A stretch of 64,000 nucleotides of DNA from Oikopleura dioica. Taxonomy: Eukaryota; Chordata; Appendicularia; Copelata; Oikopleuridae. The stretch covers positions 13,335,001 to 13,399,000 of the forward strand of contig OU015567.1 in NCBI GenBank assembly GCA_907165135.1, written 5' to 3'. The notes under the pieces were generated by a model. The model made no database searches. It was not told where the DNA came from and was given only the letters and a program-made list of their open reading frames with translations. Shown here piece after piece: positions 45,398 through 57,992 of the stretch. The position numbers and the translations under genes are program-made. Within the stretch, counting starts at the first letter, position 1; the number at the start of each line of letters is the position of its first letter.

Positions 45398-48300
45398 ATG
45401 ATCGAAGGGGCCACAAAGCGAAAACTCGAGAAAATCTCAAAAGGCGAATTAGAGGATTTAAAGGATGGCGTCCTCAAGGACAAGGATGATGACGTAATCG
45501 ACGAGATCGAAGAGCTTTACGAGGACGAAAACGATGAAAGGTGCGTGATTAGCTTTTTTAGAGAGTGATTTTTATGATTCGCCCTTTTTCCTTTATTGGT
45601 CAGCGGACAAGTTCAACTTTATCATACTACTACTTATAATTTTATTATATTTCGTCCCCAAGAGAATTTTTGAAAAAAAGATCATTCGTTATTCATAAGA
45701 GGCGATTTTATCAAAGCTTATTAATGTTTAATTGAAACAATCTGTCGAGCAAAAAATCTGAATAAATTATAATAATCCCCCGTTTTTTTACATTTTTTTA
45801 CAGTAGTGAAGATGACGAGGATAGCGACGTCGATTCGCTGGAGGACTCGGACGAGGAGAGAGAGAAAAAAGACGAGTTCGAAGACGGAGATACTTCTGAC
45901 GAGGAAGACAGAAAAAACACAATTGGCAATGTGCCAATCGAATGGTAAATAGTGAAGTAAATAATGCGATTTGGAATTTGTTTTCTGAAGGTACGACCAT
46001 TTGCCACACATCGGCTACGACTTAGACGGAAAGAAAATTGCAAAACCGATTAAAAACAAGGATGAAATCGACGATTTCCTCGCGCGCTGCGAAGACCCAG
46101 ATTATTGGCGAACAATTACCGATCGAAGCACTTTACGGTTATTCCCGTTTAAAAGTGTTTTATCTGATGGTTATTTTAAGAGAGCACAAACTTACCCCCG
46201 AAGAAGTTGATTTTATCAAGAGATTAACAAAAGGATCCTATGCTTCGCAAGTCGACGATACGCCCGAGTGGATAGGAAATAGTGCTCAGATTCTTCTTCT
46301 TCTCCGATTCTCGATTTTTTATTTCAGCCGCTGAATTCATGTAAATTAGTTTATGATTCAAGAGCTCAGCTTGGAACATGTTGTATTTGAATTTTATAAT
46401 GAGCACTCTCAAGACTTATATTCTCATGAGGTTGAGGAAATGCCAATCAACCGGGCTCCAGAGTCCAAAGCTTCGTTTGTCCCGTCAAAAGATGAAAGAA
46501 ACAAGGTATTCCATTTCGTTCCATTTGAATCCCTCTCCTTTTATTTCTTCTGTGTTTGCGCCCCCGCGGTGCCAAGTTACAGGGCTTTAGGTTTAATAAA
46601 ATGTTAAGGTTAACAAACTCGCTTTGCTGATCCGCCGAGGCATCATCAAAACAAAAGCTGAGCGCGAAAGGGAGGCGAAAGAAAAGGCAAAGCCAAAGTA
46701 TTACAATGTCTGGAGCTCACAGGAGGAACAGGAGAAGTCCAGATCGCAGATTGCCAGGGAAAAAATGGCCTTCCCGGCGCCAAAGTTGCCTCTGCCGGGA
46801 CATGCGGAGAGGTATTTTTCCACGAACGTAAGCACCACTTCTTAAAACGCGTCATTCAGTTATCGACCGGCTCCTGAGTTCATCTTCGATGAAAGTGAAC
46901 AGCTGGCTTGGGAGGCCGAAGATCCTGAGGACAGGAAACAATCTTGGCTGCCTAAAAACTTTGCTAACTTGCGAACAGTGCCGGCTTACGCGGATTTCTA
47001 TAAAGGTCAGGATGTCAGCCTCAGCGATTCTTTATGTTAACTCTTTCGCAGAACGTTTTGAGCGATGTTTGGACCTGTATCTTGCGCCGAGACAGAGAAA
47101 GATGAAAATGAATGTGAAGAAGGAAGATCTCATCCCAAAACTGCCATCACCAAAAGATCTTCAGCCTTTTCCGACATTCCAGGTTGAGTTTGATTATCTC
47201 AACTCTATTTATGATCAAAGTGTAGGCTCTTACATACAAAGGTCATGTGGGCATGGTTCGATCAATCTCTGCTCATCCTTCCGGACAATTTTTGGCCTCG
47301 TGTGGCGACGATGGAACTGCTCGAGTTTGGGAGATCACCTCTGGACGCTGTCTTAGATTAATCAAATTGTCAGAAAATGAAAAATGCCTGAAAATCGCCT
47401 GGTCTCCCAATCCGAATCTTTGCCTCCTTATTATTGGATTTGGAAATAAAGTGGCAGTGGTGAATCCTCAAATTGGCGACAAACGAATTGTTGATGCTAC
47501 AAATGATCTTATTGACAGCTGGGAGGAGCCAGATGAGTACCGCTCAAGGTGGGACTCGATTTGAATATTTCATCCGATTAAAACTCGATTTTAATAAAGG
47601 TTGAGCTGGTCTTCGAGCGCTGTGGTCGGTGCTAAATTAGTAATCGATCACTTGGCTGAGGTCAGGGACGTCGCCTGGCATTCGAAGGGTGACTATTTCG
47701 CCTGTGTCGCTGGAACGAACGCAAAAACGACAGTTTACTTACATCAACTCTCTACTCGCAAGACACAGCTTCCCTTCACAAGCGCTCAGAAAAACGTCTT
47801 CCAAAAGATCACCTTCCACCCGACCAGGCCACTGTTTTATTTAGCCACGCAGCGATATGTCAAAGTTTGGAATCTGGCGAAACAGGAAATGCAGAGAAAA
47901 CTCGAGCCTAACGTCAAGGTATCAAATCAATGCGAAAGAGAAAGCGTTTTTTCATCGCTGATTTTAGTGGGTATCGAGTATTGCAGTTCACAAGACAGGT
48001 GATCACGTGCTCGTTGGGGACTTTTCGACAAGACTTGCCTGGATCGATTTAGGTAAGGACACGCTTTTACATTGGAAATTCAATACTTGATCGACATAGA
48101 CTATGTCACATAGTCTTTAGCAATTTATGACGGCAAACACTTTCCCTTTTTACGTCAGTAAATAGAGCTTTTAAAAGATATTCCTTGATAGAAAATTTTA
48201 TGATTAGCTTATGTATCTATCGATAAATTCTAATGATTGGACCTGATCCGACGCTAGTACGGTAATTTGATCCCCCTGAGATGCCCGTTAGGCCTATTTC

Positions 48301-48691
48301 ATCAATTTAACGCCTTTTTAAATTTGTTGTAGCAGGCATCTCGTTTCGAATCTAATTTCAAACAAGAGAAGAAATCAAACTAAAGAGATTCATTTCAGAT
48401 TTATCCCAGAAGCCATTCAAGACACTTCGATACCACAAGAAAGCGATTCGCGCCTGTAAATTCCACAACAGATATCCACTTTTCGCCTCTGGCTCTGATG
48501 ATGGAACTATCATTGTCTCTCATGGTCGTGTTTACAATGATTTGAGCTCGGACCCGCTGATTGTGCCCGTAAAAGTGCTCAAGGGAATCAAAACGACGAA
48601 GAATTTTGGAGTCATGGATGTTGAGTTCCATCCAAATCATCCTTGGGTCTTTGGTGCTGGCGTCGACGGAAGTATAAGACTGTACACATAG
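45398..48691 (+). CDS. BOP1: BOP1 ribosome biogenesis WD40 protein
   Basis: An acidic N-terminus ([27 protein letters not shown]) precedes the BOP1NT signature [19 protein letters not shown] and [15 protein letters not shown]. Then come [58 protein letters not shown] and a WD40 propeller ([71 protein letters not shown]). Human BOP1 has the same order. It acts with PES1 and WDR12 in 5.8S/28S rRNA maturation. The intron at 46276-46362 either begins with GA (GATAG|GAAATA) or uses a poor internal GTGCTC donor. One intron of about 345 bp (48054-48398) is much longer than the others. Confidence 0.93.
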
Positions 48692-48861
48692 AAAGGTTGA
48701 ATGCAGAAAGAAACAAGTACTGACCTGTTCGGGCTTTGTGATTACCACTTGAATTTTCCTCTACTTACTGTACAAAGGTTTTTTGGTAGTTTGCGAGCCC
48801 TTGAGCTTACAGAACGAAATATTGAATGATAAACATACAACTTTCTCCGTTAACTTCTCTA

Positions 48862-51800
48862 ATGATCGAATACGTTCAGATGCCCGATGGGGGTAGCCTC
48901 TGGGCTCGGGTACGGCTCCAGGGCCGAAAGGCAGCGAGATGGAGATTTCAAATTGTTCTAAATTCGGGCACATTCAAACTCAAAGGTAGATCGAACAAAC
49001 GCCCACCGCATAGGCTCAGTCTTCTCGTAACGAGAAAGAAAAGAAACTGTAGATCCCAGGTACACCAGAAAGCCTTACCCGAAGCCTTCATCTTATTGTT
49101 AGCCCGCGAGTTGGCATGTGACAGACCCAACAAAACCAAATAACGCTGCTCTTATCATTCCAAACAACCTTGAACCGATTGAATTCGAGACCACTTTCAA
49201 TTCCCGCACTGCGCTAAATAATGTAAGTGTTCAAATAACGACTGCTTCTGAAACAAATTAATCCAGGAAACATATGAAGTCAAGCAATGGTCGTTTCTCC
49301 TTGAAGAAGTTACCAAGACGGGCCAAAGAAAGGCCCTTGCTCAAACGAAAATTGATCTTAGTAAACTTGTCGCGGAAGAACTCGATGATAAAATCTTCCA
49401 TGAATTTACAGATATTGAATTCAAGCCCTTCAAAGGTATTGCTAGTTAGAAATACCGCTTCATCGATTTAGGGCGTGTCGAAGCCGTCAAGCTTTCATTT
49501 CAAATGGCAGGAGTTCTTCTCCGCTCTGGCCATGCGACAGATGATGATATGCAGTCATTAGCTTCTTTATTGACTACGAATACACTTGATATTGGAAATC
49601 TCGATGATTTCAGGTAAAGAATAACATCAGAAAGCCTAACTAGCCCGCTTTTCAAGTGATTCTATCTCTGACGTCTCATCTGGATTCAACGCTTCTCATT
49701 TATCAGAACTCAAGGTGACTGATATCAGAATAAGCCCCAATCAATCAATGTTTTCAGAACCTAACAGCTGGTATGAACGCTTTACTACAGGATGACTACG
49801 ACGAGCTCTCGATAAAGTCATCCAGCTCTCATGCGTCTCGCAATGGAACTTTGAATAGAAGTGGAACGCTAGAAAAATCAACGAGAATCGTTCCATCTTC
49901 CACGCCAGAGCCCAGACCCGCTGCGAAGACTCCACCGACGAGGTATTAGAAAATTCCTTCATATACCAGAATCTGAAACGATGGAAGAAGAAAAGTCCAA
50001 GCATTGATTCCATTAAATTTCACGTCTACTCAAATTTTCCTAGCCGCAAGCTGCGTCCCAGCAGACTTGAAGTTGTCAACACCATAGACAGACTTCATGG
50101 TGACGAGGAAGAAGAGGAAACTGTCGGAGGAAACGCCCAGGTATGATTTCTATCTGCGTTCAGAGCCTCGTATTCTCCTGTTCTTTAGGAATTGCTCTCA
50201 TGGGCTCGTGAGGCGACAAAATATTCCGTGATGGTGAACGTGACAAATCTTACATCTAGTTTCCGCTCCGGAATTGCACTTGGCGTCATATTGAAAAAAT
50301 ATTCACCGGAAAATATTGAGCTCCACCAGCTCGATCCCCGGCTCGCTAAAGGAAATCTCAAGACCGTTCTTGCGGCGTATAAGAAGGCTGGCTTAGGTCG
50401 GGTGGAAAATATTCTTTTACATCGAAGGCTCACTCATGATTTCCGTAGATATTAACATTTGGGATCCATCTGCTCCTTTTAATCCCAGTGATTAATATTT
50501 GTTCTCGTTATTCCTGCTGAATGTAGATTCTTTCCAAGCTCGTGATAATGAGCAAATTTTTCCATCCCGGTAAAAGATCTTTATGGCGTTATCAATATCA
50601 ACGAAATGGCAACAAAGCCCGATAAACTTGCCGTAATCACCGCTCTTCACATGATAAAGACCAAGTTTGACAGTCCCAAATCAGCAAAGCTTCGCGAGAA
50701 GCCAACCAGAAGAGATGTCGATACTGAAACAGTGAGGTCGCTTATGTTTGACAGCAATACTGTTTGGTCGAGTCTATCGGTGTTTCGAATTGAAACGCTG
50801 ATGGAAGAAATGAGAAGACTCGAAGAAGTACCGGATATGTACTCAGAAGCAGTCGATAATATACTTGATGACCTTGGGGAGTTCTCATCGAGCGAAGATG
50901 AGGGGGAAGAAGACGAGGAAGAAGCTTTTGAAACGGAAATTAAAAAAGTCGAACAAAAGGCTGAAATCTCAAAAGAAATAGAATACGAGAAGGAGCGAAT
51001 GTTGAAATCAGAAGAGCTCATCGAGGAGATTCTCCATCCTTCTGCTCCAGAAGAGTCAAAGTCATGTGGACACAATGAAAGTGATTCTGAGGCAAACACG
51101 TGCGAGACAGAAACACTCCCTGGACCGCCAGTTCCGCCAGAAGAACAGCTGGAAGTAGAAACTCACACAGTTGCCTTGTCTGGAATCTCAAGTCCAAATC
51201 GAAAAAGCTCAAGTTCAAGTTTGGAAGACGAAAAAGATCCTTGGGCAGATGAAAATGTTACTCGTCGACCAAAGGATGATCTTGTCGGTAATTCTGGAAA
51301 TCGGAACTCGCTAGACGAGTTTTTGTCCCTAGAACAAGAGCTTCAGGAAGATGAATTTGATGAAGTCAAAAAGGTGCGCGCAAATGTTGAATATAAATTA
51401 CTATTATTTTAGGAAGAGACGCTTCCGCTAACGATGATAGAATTGATGCACCGTGAGAGGATGTCAACGCTTATAGAAGAATCTGACGACGAGATAGACG
51501 ATAATATGCCGAATCTTAGTATCATAGGAAAAGTATCGATTGGAATTTAAGATAAGAACCTTGGTATAAACTTTATCGATCTTCTGAAAGATGAAGAAAC
51601 GCTTGATAACGAAGTCCTTACTCCGGAATTCGACTTATCGGAGTTTACCAAAGCATTAGACTTTTCAAAAGATTTACTCAAGTCAGAAGAACCTAAACCA
51701 GACGACAATATCTCATTATCGGGATCCGATAAAGAATTTGAAGAGATGGAACGATTAGCTTCTCTTGAATCGGAAGAAGCATTTAATGGATTAAATGATT

Positions 51801-53999
51801 CAAAAGCGACGATCCATGAAGACTCATTTCAATCAAAAATAGAAAAGGTTTCTATATCTGAAACTTCTCAAACGTTGATTGACGACGTTACCCCTGTTTT
51901 CGATAACAATAAGAATCCGAAGTCAGAAGAAAATTCTACGGATACAATTAGTGATCAGCGTATATCCCCCAGTGTATTACCGATCCCTGATGAAATTGAG
52001 GAAGAAACCATGGCAAACTCGGCTAACCCCTCTCCGATTGAAAAGATTGCTCCTGATGTTCCGCCGTTTATTCCAGAGTTAAATGAGGAGGAAACCATAG
52101 AGGACTCTATCGAAGCTGCTATTGACAATGTTTCTCCACCCTTTGTCCCAGAACCTGTCGGAGAACCGTCTATCGAAGACTCCATTGATACTTATTTTGA
52201 CGAGAAAACCGTTCCAGTTATCACCCCTGCGAAACTAATACTCGAACCTACCCAAGTAGAAAGCATTGAAGAATCTATCGAAGCATTTATAAGCTCTTCC
52301 GAACGTAGAAGAAGCATCCATGACGCGCCAGAAGTGAACAAATTTATCGACCAGGAAAAAACAGAAGATACCTCCAGCAAAATTCATTCTTCAAAAAGTC
52401 AAAATATTACAGAAAGCACCAATCCTTTCGAGAAAGAAGAAGGCGAGCCTTCAAATCCTTTTGAAGTGGAAGAAAAATTTTCGTCCTCCAATCCCTTCGA
52501 TGAAGACCAAAGAGATGAAGAAAGCGGTAAAAATCCTTTCGACGATGAACCAGTCCATAATGAAATCAAGGAAGAGAATTCGTCTCCACCCCGTCCAATC
52601 CGAGCCCTCGCTCCAGCCTCTCAAGCTGAAGATCTTCTATCGCGATTGAAAGATGCTACGGAAGTAGATGTATCATCAATCAAGTCCGAAAATTTCTCCA
52701 ATACAAGCTCCGACCAAGCAATTGATGTTCGTCCGAGCTCATCGGCCAACGATGCTGATTCTTCCGACGGCGATCTTGAGCGAATAGCAGTCAAGATTGA
52801 TGAATCCGGAAATGTGATGGATGAAAGTGACGGTGAATCGTCGATAGAAATGGTTGACGAAAATGAGAAGCAAAAAGGGCGGAGATGATGAAACAAGAAG
52901 ATCTCATCCATAAACAAAACGAAGAGGTAAGACGAAGGGGAATTTGCTTTTATTAAAATTATATTTAGAAATTTATGATGATTCTACAACAGCTCACGGA
53001 AAGAGAGGCTCAAATTTTAGACGAGCAAGATGAAGGTAACTTTGTACATCTGTAAGTTTTATAACTGGCGATTTCCAGTTGATGATCGAGCGAAAGTAGT
53101 AGAAACAGATCTTCGTCTCGCGATGAAACAAGATCAGCGGAAAGAGGCCGAGCTAACAGGTAAATTATAAGAAAACTTTACTTTTTCTAACAAAACTAAG
53201 GTGAATGGCTTGCTCTTGTTCAAAAACGAGACGATCTGCTGAAGAGCGGATCACTTATCGGCCTTCAAAGAAAGAGAGCAAAGCTAGAACTCGAATATCT
53301 TGATGTCCAGCGGCAATGTCGAGTCCTCAGTCTCAAGCACGAGTACGAAAAGACAGAAGAAGACCGTAACTCGGAGGAGACGCTTATTCAGAAATGCGTG
53401 CAGCTAGTTCAGGACAAGGCCATCATTGAAGAAGAAATGGGCGAACTAGAACAAGAGATCGATGATCAGCGAGAGCGACATGCGGTTCAGATGCAGAAGA
53501 ACCTAATGGAACAAGAAAAGCTCAAGCAAGGTATTTTTGAGAAGAAAAAACGAGTTCTTAAGGGGGGGGGTCGACGAGAATTTTTTCAGGGGTGATCGTA
53601 ATTTCTCTTGTACACATAGTCTGACTATGAAACTTATATTTTTGGAATTGTCAGATCCTCCCGAATCCGTTAAGCCTAAAAACATTTGATAAAAATGAGA
53701 TTTAGGGGGTGAAATTATGAAAAATGTAAAAAGAATGGCCATTTTTGGTGCATTTTCGCGAAAATGCCCCTACTTTGAGGGGATTTTTGACCGATTTTTT
53801 CTGGCGAAAATTTTTTCTAGTTTTCGCCGCCTGATTTTTCAACCCTTTTCTATCCACCAGTATACTCAGATTTTCCCCATCTAATCCGGTTTTCCCGCAT
53901 TTTTGGTCACGGAATTCCCGATTCTCGTCGACCCCCTTAAATTATTTAGCTGAAAACTCGACCTCGATATTCGGAATCAAGCGAAGCTGGTTCAGCTGA
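48862..53999 (+). CDS. EHBP1: EH-domain-binding protein 1 homologue
   Basis: Domain order matches EHBP1. An NT-C2 domain (WRFQIVLNSGTFKLKG, SLLVTRKKR, PIEFETTF, KQWSFLLEE) ends in HATDDDMQSLASLLTTNTLD, close to the human sequence. A CH domain follows (ELLSWAREATK, VNVTNLTSSFRSGIALGVIL, KGNLKTVLAAYKKAGL). Then an acidic region carries four NPF EH-binding motifs (STNPFEKE, PSNPFEVE, SSNPFDED, GKNPFDDE). A bMERB coiled coil (EREAQILDEQDE, GEWLALVQKRDDLL, KLELEYLDVQRQCRVLSLKH) and a short last exon ending ..GIKRSWFS complete it. Expected to link endosomal EHD/Rab proteins to actin. ATG 48880, directly behind TTCAG, is an alternative start. One A seems missing at about 52870-52874, and the last intron contains a TTAA element. 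Confidence 0.9.
53562..53936. mobile_element. TTAA-flanked inverted-repeat element in the last EHBP1 intron
   Basis: Ends are inverted copies of GGGGGTCGACGAGAAT (the left end has four additional Gs), with TTAA immediately outside at 53558-53561 and 53937-53940. The 375-bp interior is non-coding and contains smaller CGAAAAT/ATTTTCG inverted pieces. Its right TTAA is only nine bases before the EHBP1 terminal-exon acceptor. Same border logic as the element at 3433-4089, but a different terminal sequence, so a different family. Confidence 0.75.
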
Positions 54000-54436
54000 T
54001 TTACAACGTTTCTACGCCAATTTTAAAATCCTTTTACCTTCAAAAATGCGACCCATTCGACTCTTGGTTAAATCAAGTCAACGTAGAAAAAGAAGTTCAC
54101 CTCTAATGCATTCTACGTATTCAAAGATAAATTCCTTAATTGATCTATTTCTTCAAATTATTATTTTCCTTATTCTTCCTCTCAAACTTTCCTGTACATT
54201 TTCTCTTCTATCCAGCAGTATTTCGCCTTTCGTCAATTGGCGAAACTACTCGTTTATCAAATTAATATCCGATTAGTTTCGTCACTTTTCGCTGGCTGCC
54301 TTCAGTATTACACAAATTAACTCAGATTTTGTATCTGGTAATGTACCCGCTACAGTTCAAGCTGAATACCTCTCATAAAAATAAGATTTGATACTTTCAT
54401 CTTCTCGTTTGCATTCAATATGCATTCAGATAGAAA

Positions 54437-55207
54437 ATGAGCGCGCAGGCAAATAAAACAGTGATAGTGAAGCCGATCATTTTCGGCAACACTTCTCAGG
54501 TGCAGACTGATTTTAAAAAGGGTTCAAAACGAGTCATTTCCAGGCGTTTCCCAAAGCAAGAGAGGAAGATGGGCATACTCATGCATGGACGGTCTATTTG
54601 AAGTCGTATGACAATGAGGACATGTCGGTCTTTATTAAGAAAGTCCAGTTCAAGCTCCACAAGTAAAGACGCTTCTCGGAGAGTGCATTCACATCGAAAA
54701 TTTAGTTCCTACGCAGTTCCAATCAGAACAATTACCAAACCCCCCTACGAAGTACGCGAAACAGGCTGGGGCGAGTTCGACGTCGAAATCAAAATCTTCT
54801 TTGCCGACAACGTCGAACGCCAAATCCAGCTTTTCCATCCGCTAAATTTCCAACAAGCTTCTGAGTGGTACGATGAGCTTGTGTTCGTCAATCCGAGCCC
54901 AGTACTCGCAGGTTGTCTCAATAACCCGAGAAAATTCAAACAGGTTCGTGATTTTTATTGACAAATCAATATTTTGAAATTATGATCCCTTTTTCACGCG
55001 GCGTGGCGCAAATCAAATTTTTAGAAATTTCACAACGCGCATAACCACGATTTCGCAGAGCGAGAAAGAGAAGCACTCGAAAAAATCGGCGCTGCGCAAA
55101 ATAGCATTGATAAGATGATGGCAGAAACAGAGGCTGATATTGAAAAGAAGCGGGAGCAGATTAGGATCCTGAAACAAGCGCTGAAGAAATCTCAGGAAAT
55201 CATGTGA
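54437..55207 (+). CDS. YEATS4: YEATS domain protein 4 (GAS41)
   Basis: The start [18 protein letters not shown] is followed by [20 protein letters not shown] and the YEATS core [36 protein letters not shown]. The W-G-E-F signature, where acyl-lysine is read, is intact. A C-terminal coiled coil ends ..[10 protein letters not shown], as in GAS41. Length about 220 residues, close to the human 227. Introns are short and GT-AG. GAS41 is a shared subunit of the SRCAP and TIP60/p400 complexes. The stop is 77 bp upstream of the JmjC gene on the same strand. Confidence 0.93.
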
Positions 55208-55284
55208 TCTTCTTTCTTTTTCAAACAATATTCTTACTGCCATTCCGCCCAAATTAAAAAATCTAACTTTAGCGACTTTCAGAG

Positions 55285-57656
55285 ATGACGGAATCGGAAG
55301 ATGAGCCTCTTAAATGCGAGGAAGAAGACTGCTGCTTCCACAAAGATGATCCAAACTATGATCCAGAGGATGGAGAGCGTTATCCATCAGTTCAGTGCGA
55401 TGGATGTAATATCTGGTGCCATCCTGTCTGCGAAAATTTTTTTGACGCAGAGACAAGTCACTTTGATGCTTTCTTTTGCAGCAACTGCCTAGATGAAGAG
55501 GACATGGATGGCACTGCTAGGGTGAGCTACTTTTTATGAATTCAATCTCTACCTTATAATTAGGAAATAACTTACAGGAAGCCACTTTATCCATCACTTC
55601 AAGATCCTTTTTATCATGGCGGTTTGAAAGTTGGCGACGACGGAAAAGTCTTCCACGGCAAAACTGAAGTAATCGAGAGCGGGACTGAGATGTTTGTCCA
55701 AAAATTAAAAGAGAAAGCCCAAAGCTACGAGGATGGGAGAGAAAAATTCAGTGTTGGGGATAGATTCATCAACAAAGAATGGCTAGACGACAATGGATTC
55801 GACGAACCGATCTTTTATCCGAGCGGGAACACGCCAAACGGACTGGGTAATCATCACTGAAATCAAGGAAGAGAAACTCTATTTATTTTCAGAGATCAGA
55901 AACTCAGAAAGAATGACGATTAACTACGTTCGAGAAATGTTAGGAGACGACTACCCCATATCATATTTCGACTGCCAAACACAGAAGGAATTCCGCACGA
56001 CGCTTCTGAGATACTACAATTACTTTGAAGATAAAGAAGTCCGAGAAGATGGAACTCATGCCCGTTTTCTTCAAAACAAGTTGATAAACAAGCGCTACAA
56101 TGTTATCAGCATAGAATTTTCCGATGAAAAATTAGCTGACTATGTGGACATTCCTATGCTTTACAGGAGAATATCCTGGCAGAGTCTGGTTCCGAAAGAT
56201 CCCATTAAAAAATATGAAACGCCCCCTAAAATGGGAAAATATGTCCTGATCGGTAACTTTGACTATCAAAGAAGGAAAGCTAAATTTTCTTGTTAAGGAC
56301 CGGAAGGATCGTACACCGACTGGCATATTGATATGGCGGGGTCTTCTGTTTGGTACCACATTGTTTCCGGTGGCAAACTCTTCATCCTTGTCGCTCCAAC
56401 GGAAGAAAATCTCGACAAGTATCGCGACTGGGAATCGCACGATGCCAAGATAAGACGAAGAACGTCTTTTCTGGAATGGTGTGAAAAAGAAAAGAATCCG
56501 ATTCCTTCGGAAGATATTTGTAGAATGGAGCTTCATCCAGGCGATACGATGCTTGTTCCAGGTTAAAAATTAACATCAATTCTTTCTCTAAACCTTTTTT
56601 TAGGCGGATGGATTCATTGTGTTGTTACAACAAAGGACTCACTCGTTTTTGGCGGAAATATCTTGCACACGATGGGTGCAAGAATGCAGTCAAAATGTGT
56701 ACAAATGGAATCAGAAGCTGACATTCCAGAGAAGAATACATATACTAATTTCTTCTTCAAAAATGTGAGTGCGAAGGTTACCACTTTTATCATTTTCTTC
56801 GAGTATTTGAACTCTACTTTTTTCTTAGCTAATGTGGTACGCCGGAAAACAAGTTTCGAGAGAGCTTCAGGAAGCAAACAATTCAAGAAAGATATTCTCA
56901 GAAAAGAAGATACTGGAAGCTAATCATATCTATGCTGTTCTTTCGAAAGGCAAGAAAGCATTGGATACGATACCCAGCGACATCGCTCCAGACGACTTTC
57001 TCAAGAAGTTTAAGAATCGGTACGCACTTTGAATCTATCTGAAACTCATAACAAAATTCAGCTTGAAGATGCAAAAGAAGATTGCAAAAGATGAGCCACC
57101 TGATTTGACTCCATTCAAAGAGCCTGAATTCGGTAAATTAACTTTTTCGGTGGGATTCTTGGTGCGACGGTGTCGGATTTTTAACGGACCCTAACCGGGT
57201 ATTAAATTAGATTTAGCGGAGATTGGAACTGAGCGACTTGAAAACGGCGAAAAGTTTGAGAAAAAGACGGCGAACAAGAGGAGTAGAGGGGACAAAAGCC
57301 GTAGAATGCAAGCTCTGGTCAAGATGGAAAAAGAAAATGGCCACGTAAAGCAAGGTACGAACAATGCTTATCTTTTTATTTCCATTGATTTCAGAGAAAA
57401 ACGACGAGCGGTATCTTCCGGAAGAAGAGTTCTCAGATGACGAGATTCCAGCGGAGGACGACGACTTCAAGAAAGAACCCTCGCCACCGCCGAAAAAACA
57501 CGCTCCGGAGAAACACACCAAGGTATCTTTTACTTTATTCTGCACTTTCGAAACACAAATTTTTAGGTGAAGAAGAAAAGTTCTCGGAAAAAGACGGCTG
57601 CTCAAGTCAAAGGAGAAAGATTTGCATCTCACTGTAAAAAACTAAAACAGAAATAA
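55285..57656 (+). CDS. KDM7A: PHD-JmjC histone demethylase, KDM7/PHF8 type
   Basis: A PHD finger (CEEEDCCFHKDD..YPSVQCDGCNIWCHPVCE..FFCSNC) is followed by the KDM7 linker, ISIEFSDEKLADYVDIPMLY, and a JmjC domain SYTDWHIDMAGSSVWYHIVS. The Fe(II) ligands are present: H and D in HID and the distal H in GGWIHCV, so it is predicted active, unlike PHF2 which lacks the last His. Co-substrate is 2-oxoglutarate; targets in this family are H3K9me2, H3K27me2 and H4K20me1, recruited by H3K4me3 bound to the PHD finger. A basic, acidic-patched tail with EEEFSDDEIPAEDDDF resembles PHF8. Starts just behind a CTTTCAG acceptor. The choice among KDM7A, PHF2 and PHF8 is not possible. Confidence 0.88.
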
Positions 57657-57992
57657 CAGTGCCTTACTGCCCGTTCCACTGCCAACAATTTATCGACCAT
57701 TTTTTCCAAAAATCCACTTTAGTACAACAGTGCATTTAATACTGTCTCTAAATTAGCACAAAAACATTCAGGTCAAAATATTGAAAAACAGCCTAGAAAA
57801 TACCTCTCCTGACCTGGCTTGCTCCACATAACTCCACATTTCATGAAGCTTTGACTATTTTACTGCTCTTTCTTGACTTCTCTGAACAAGATTATTTATC
57901 AAAAATTTTCACCTTGCTATATGCAATCAATTATAGCAAGTCTTCTTTGTTTTATTTTGCAGGGCAAAACTAAAAGATTATTTTGAATAAGA

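Noticed and set aside
50396-50455. Read-through of the EHBP1 CH-domain exon to a stop at 50455
   Set aside because: A GT donor after KKAGL and an acceptor at about 50573 join to DLYGVININEMATKPDKLAV, matching the end of the EHBP1 CH domain.
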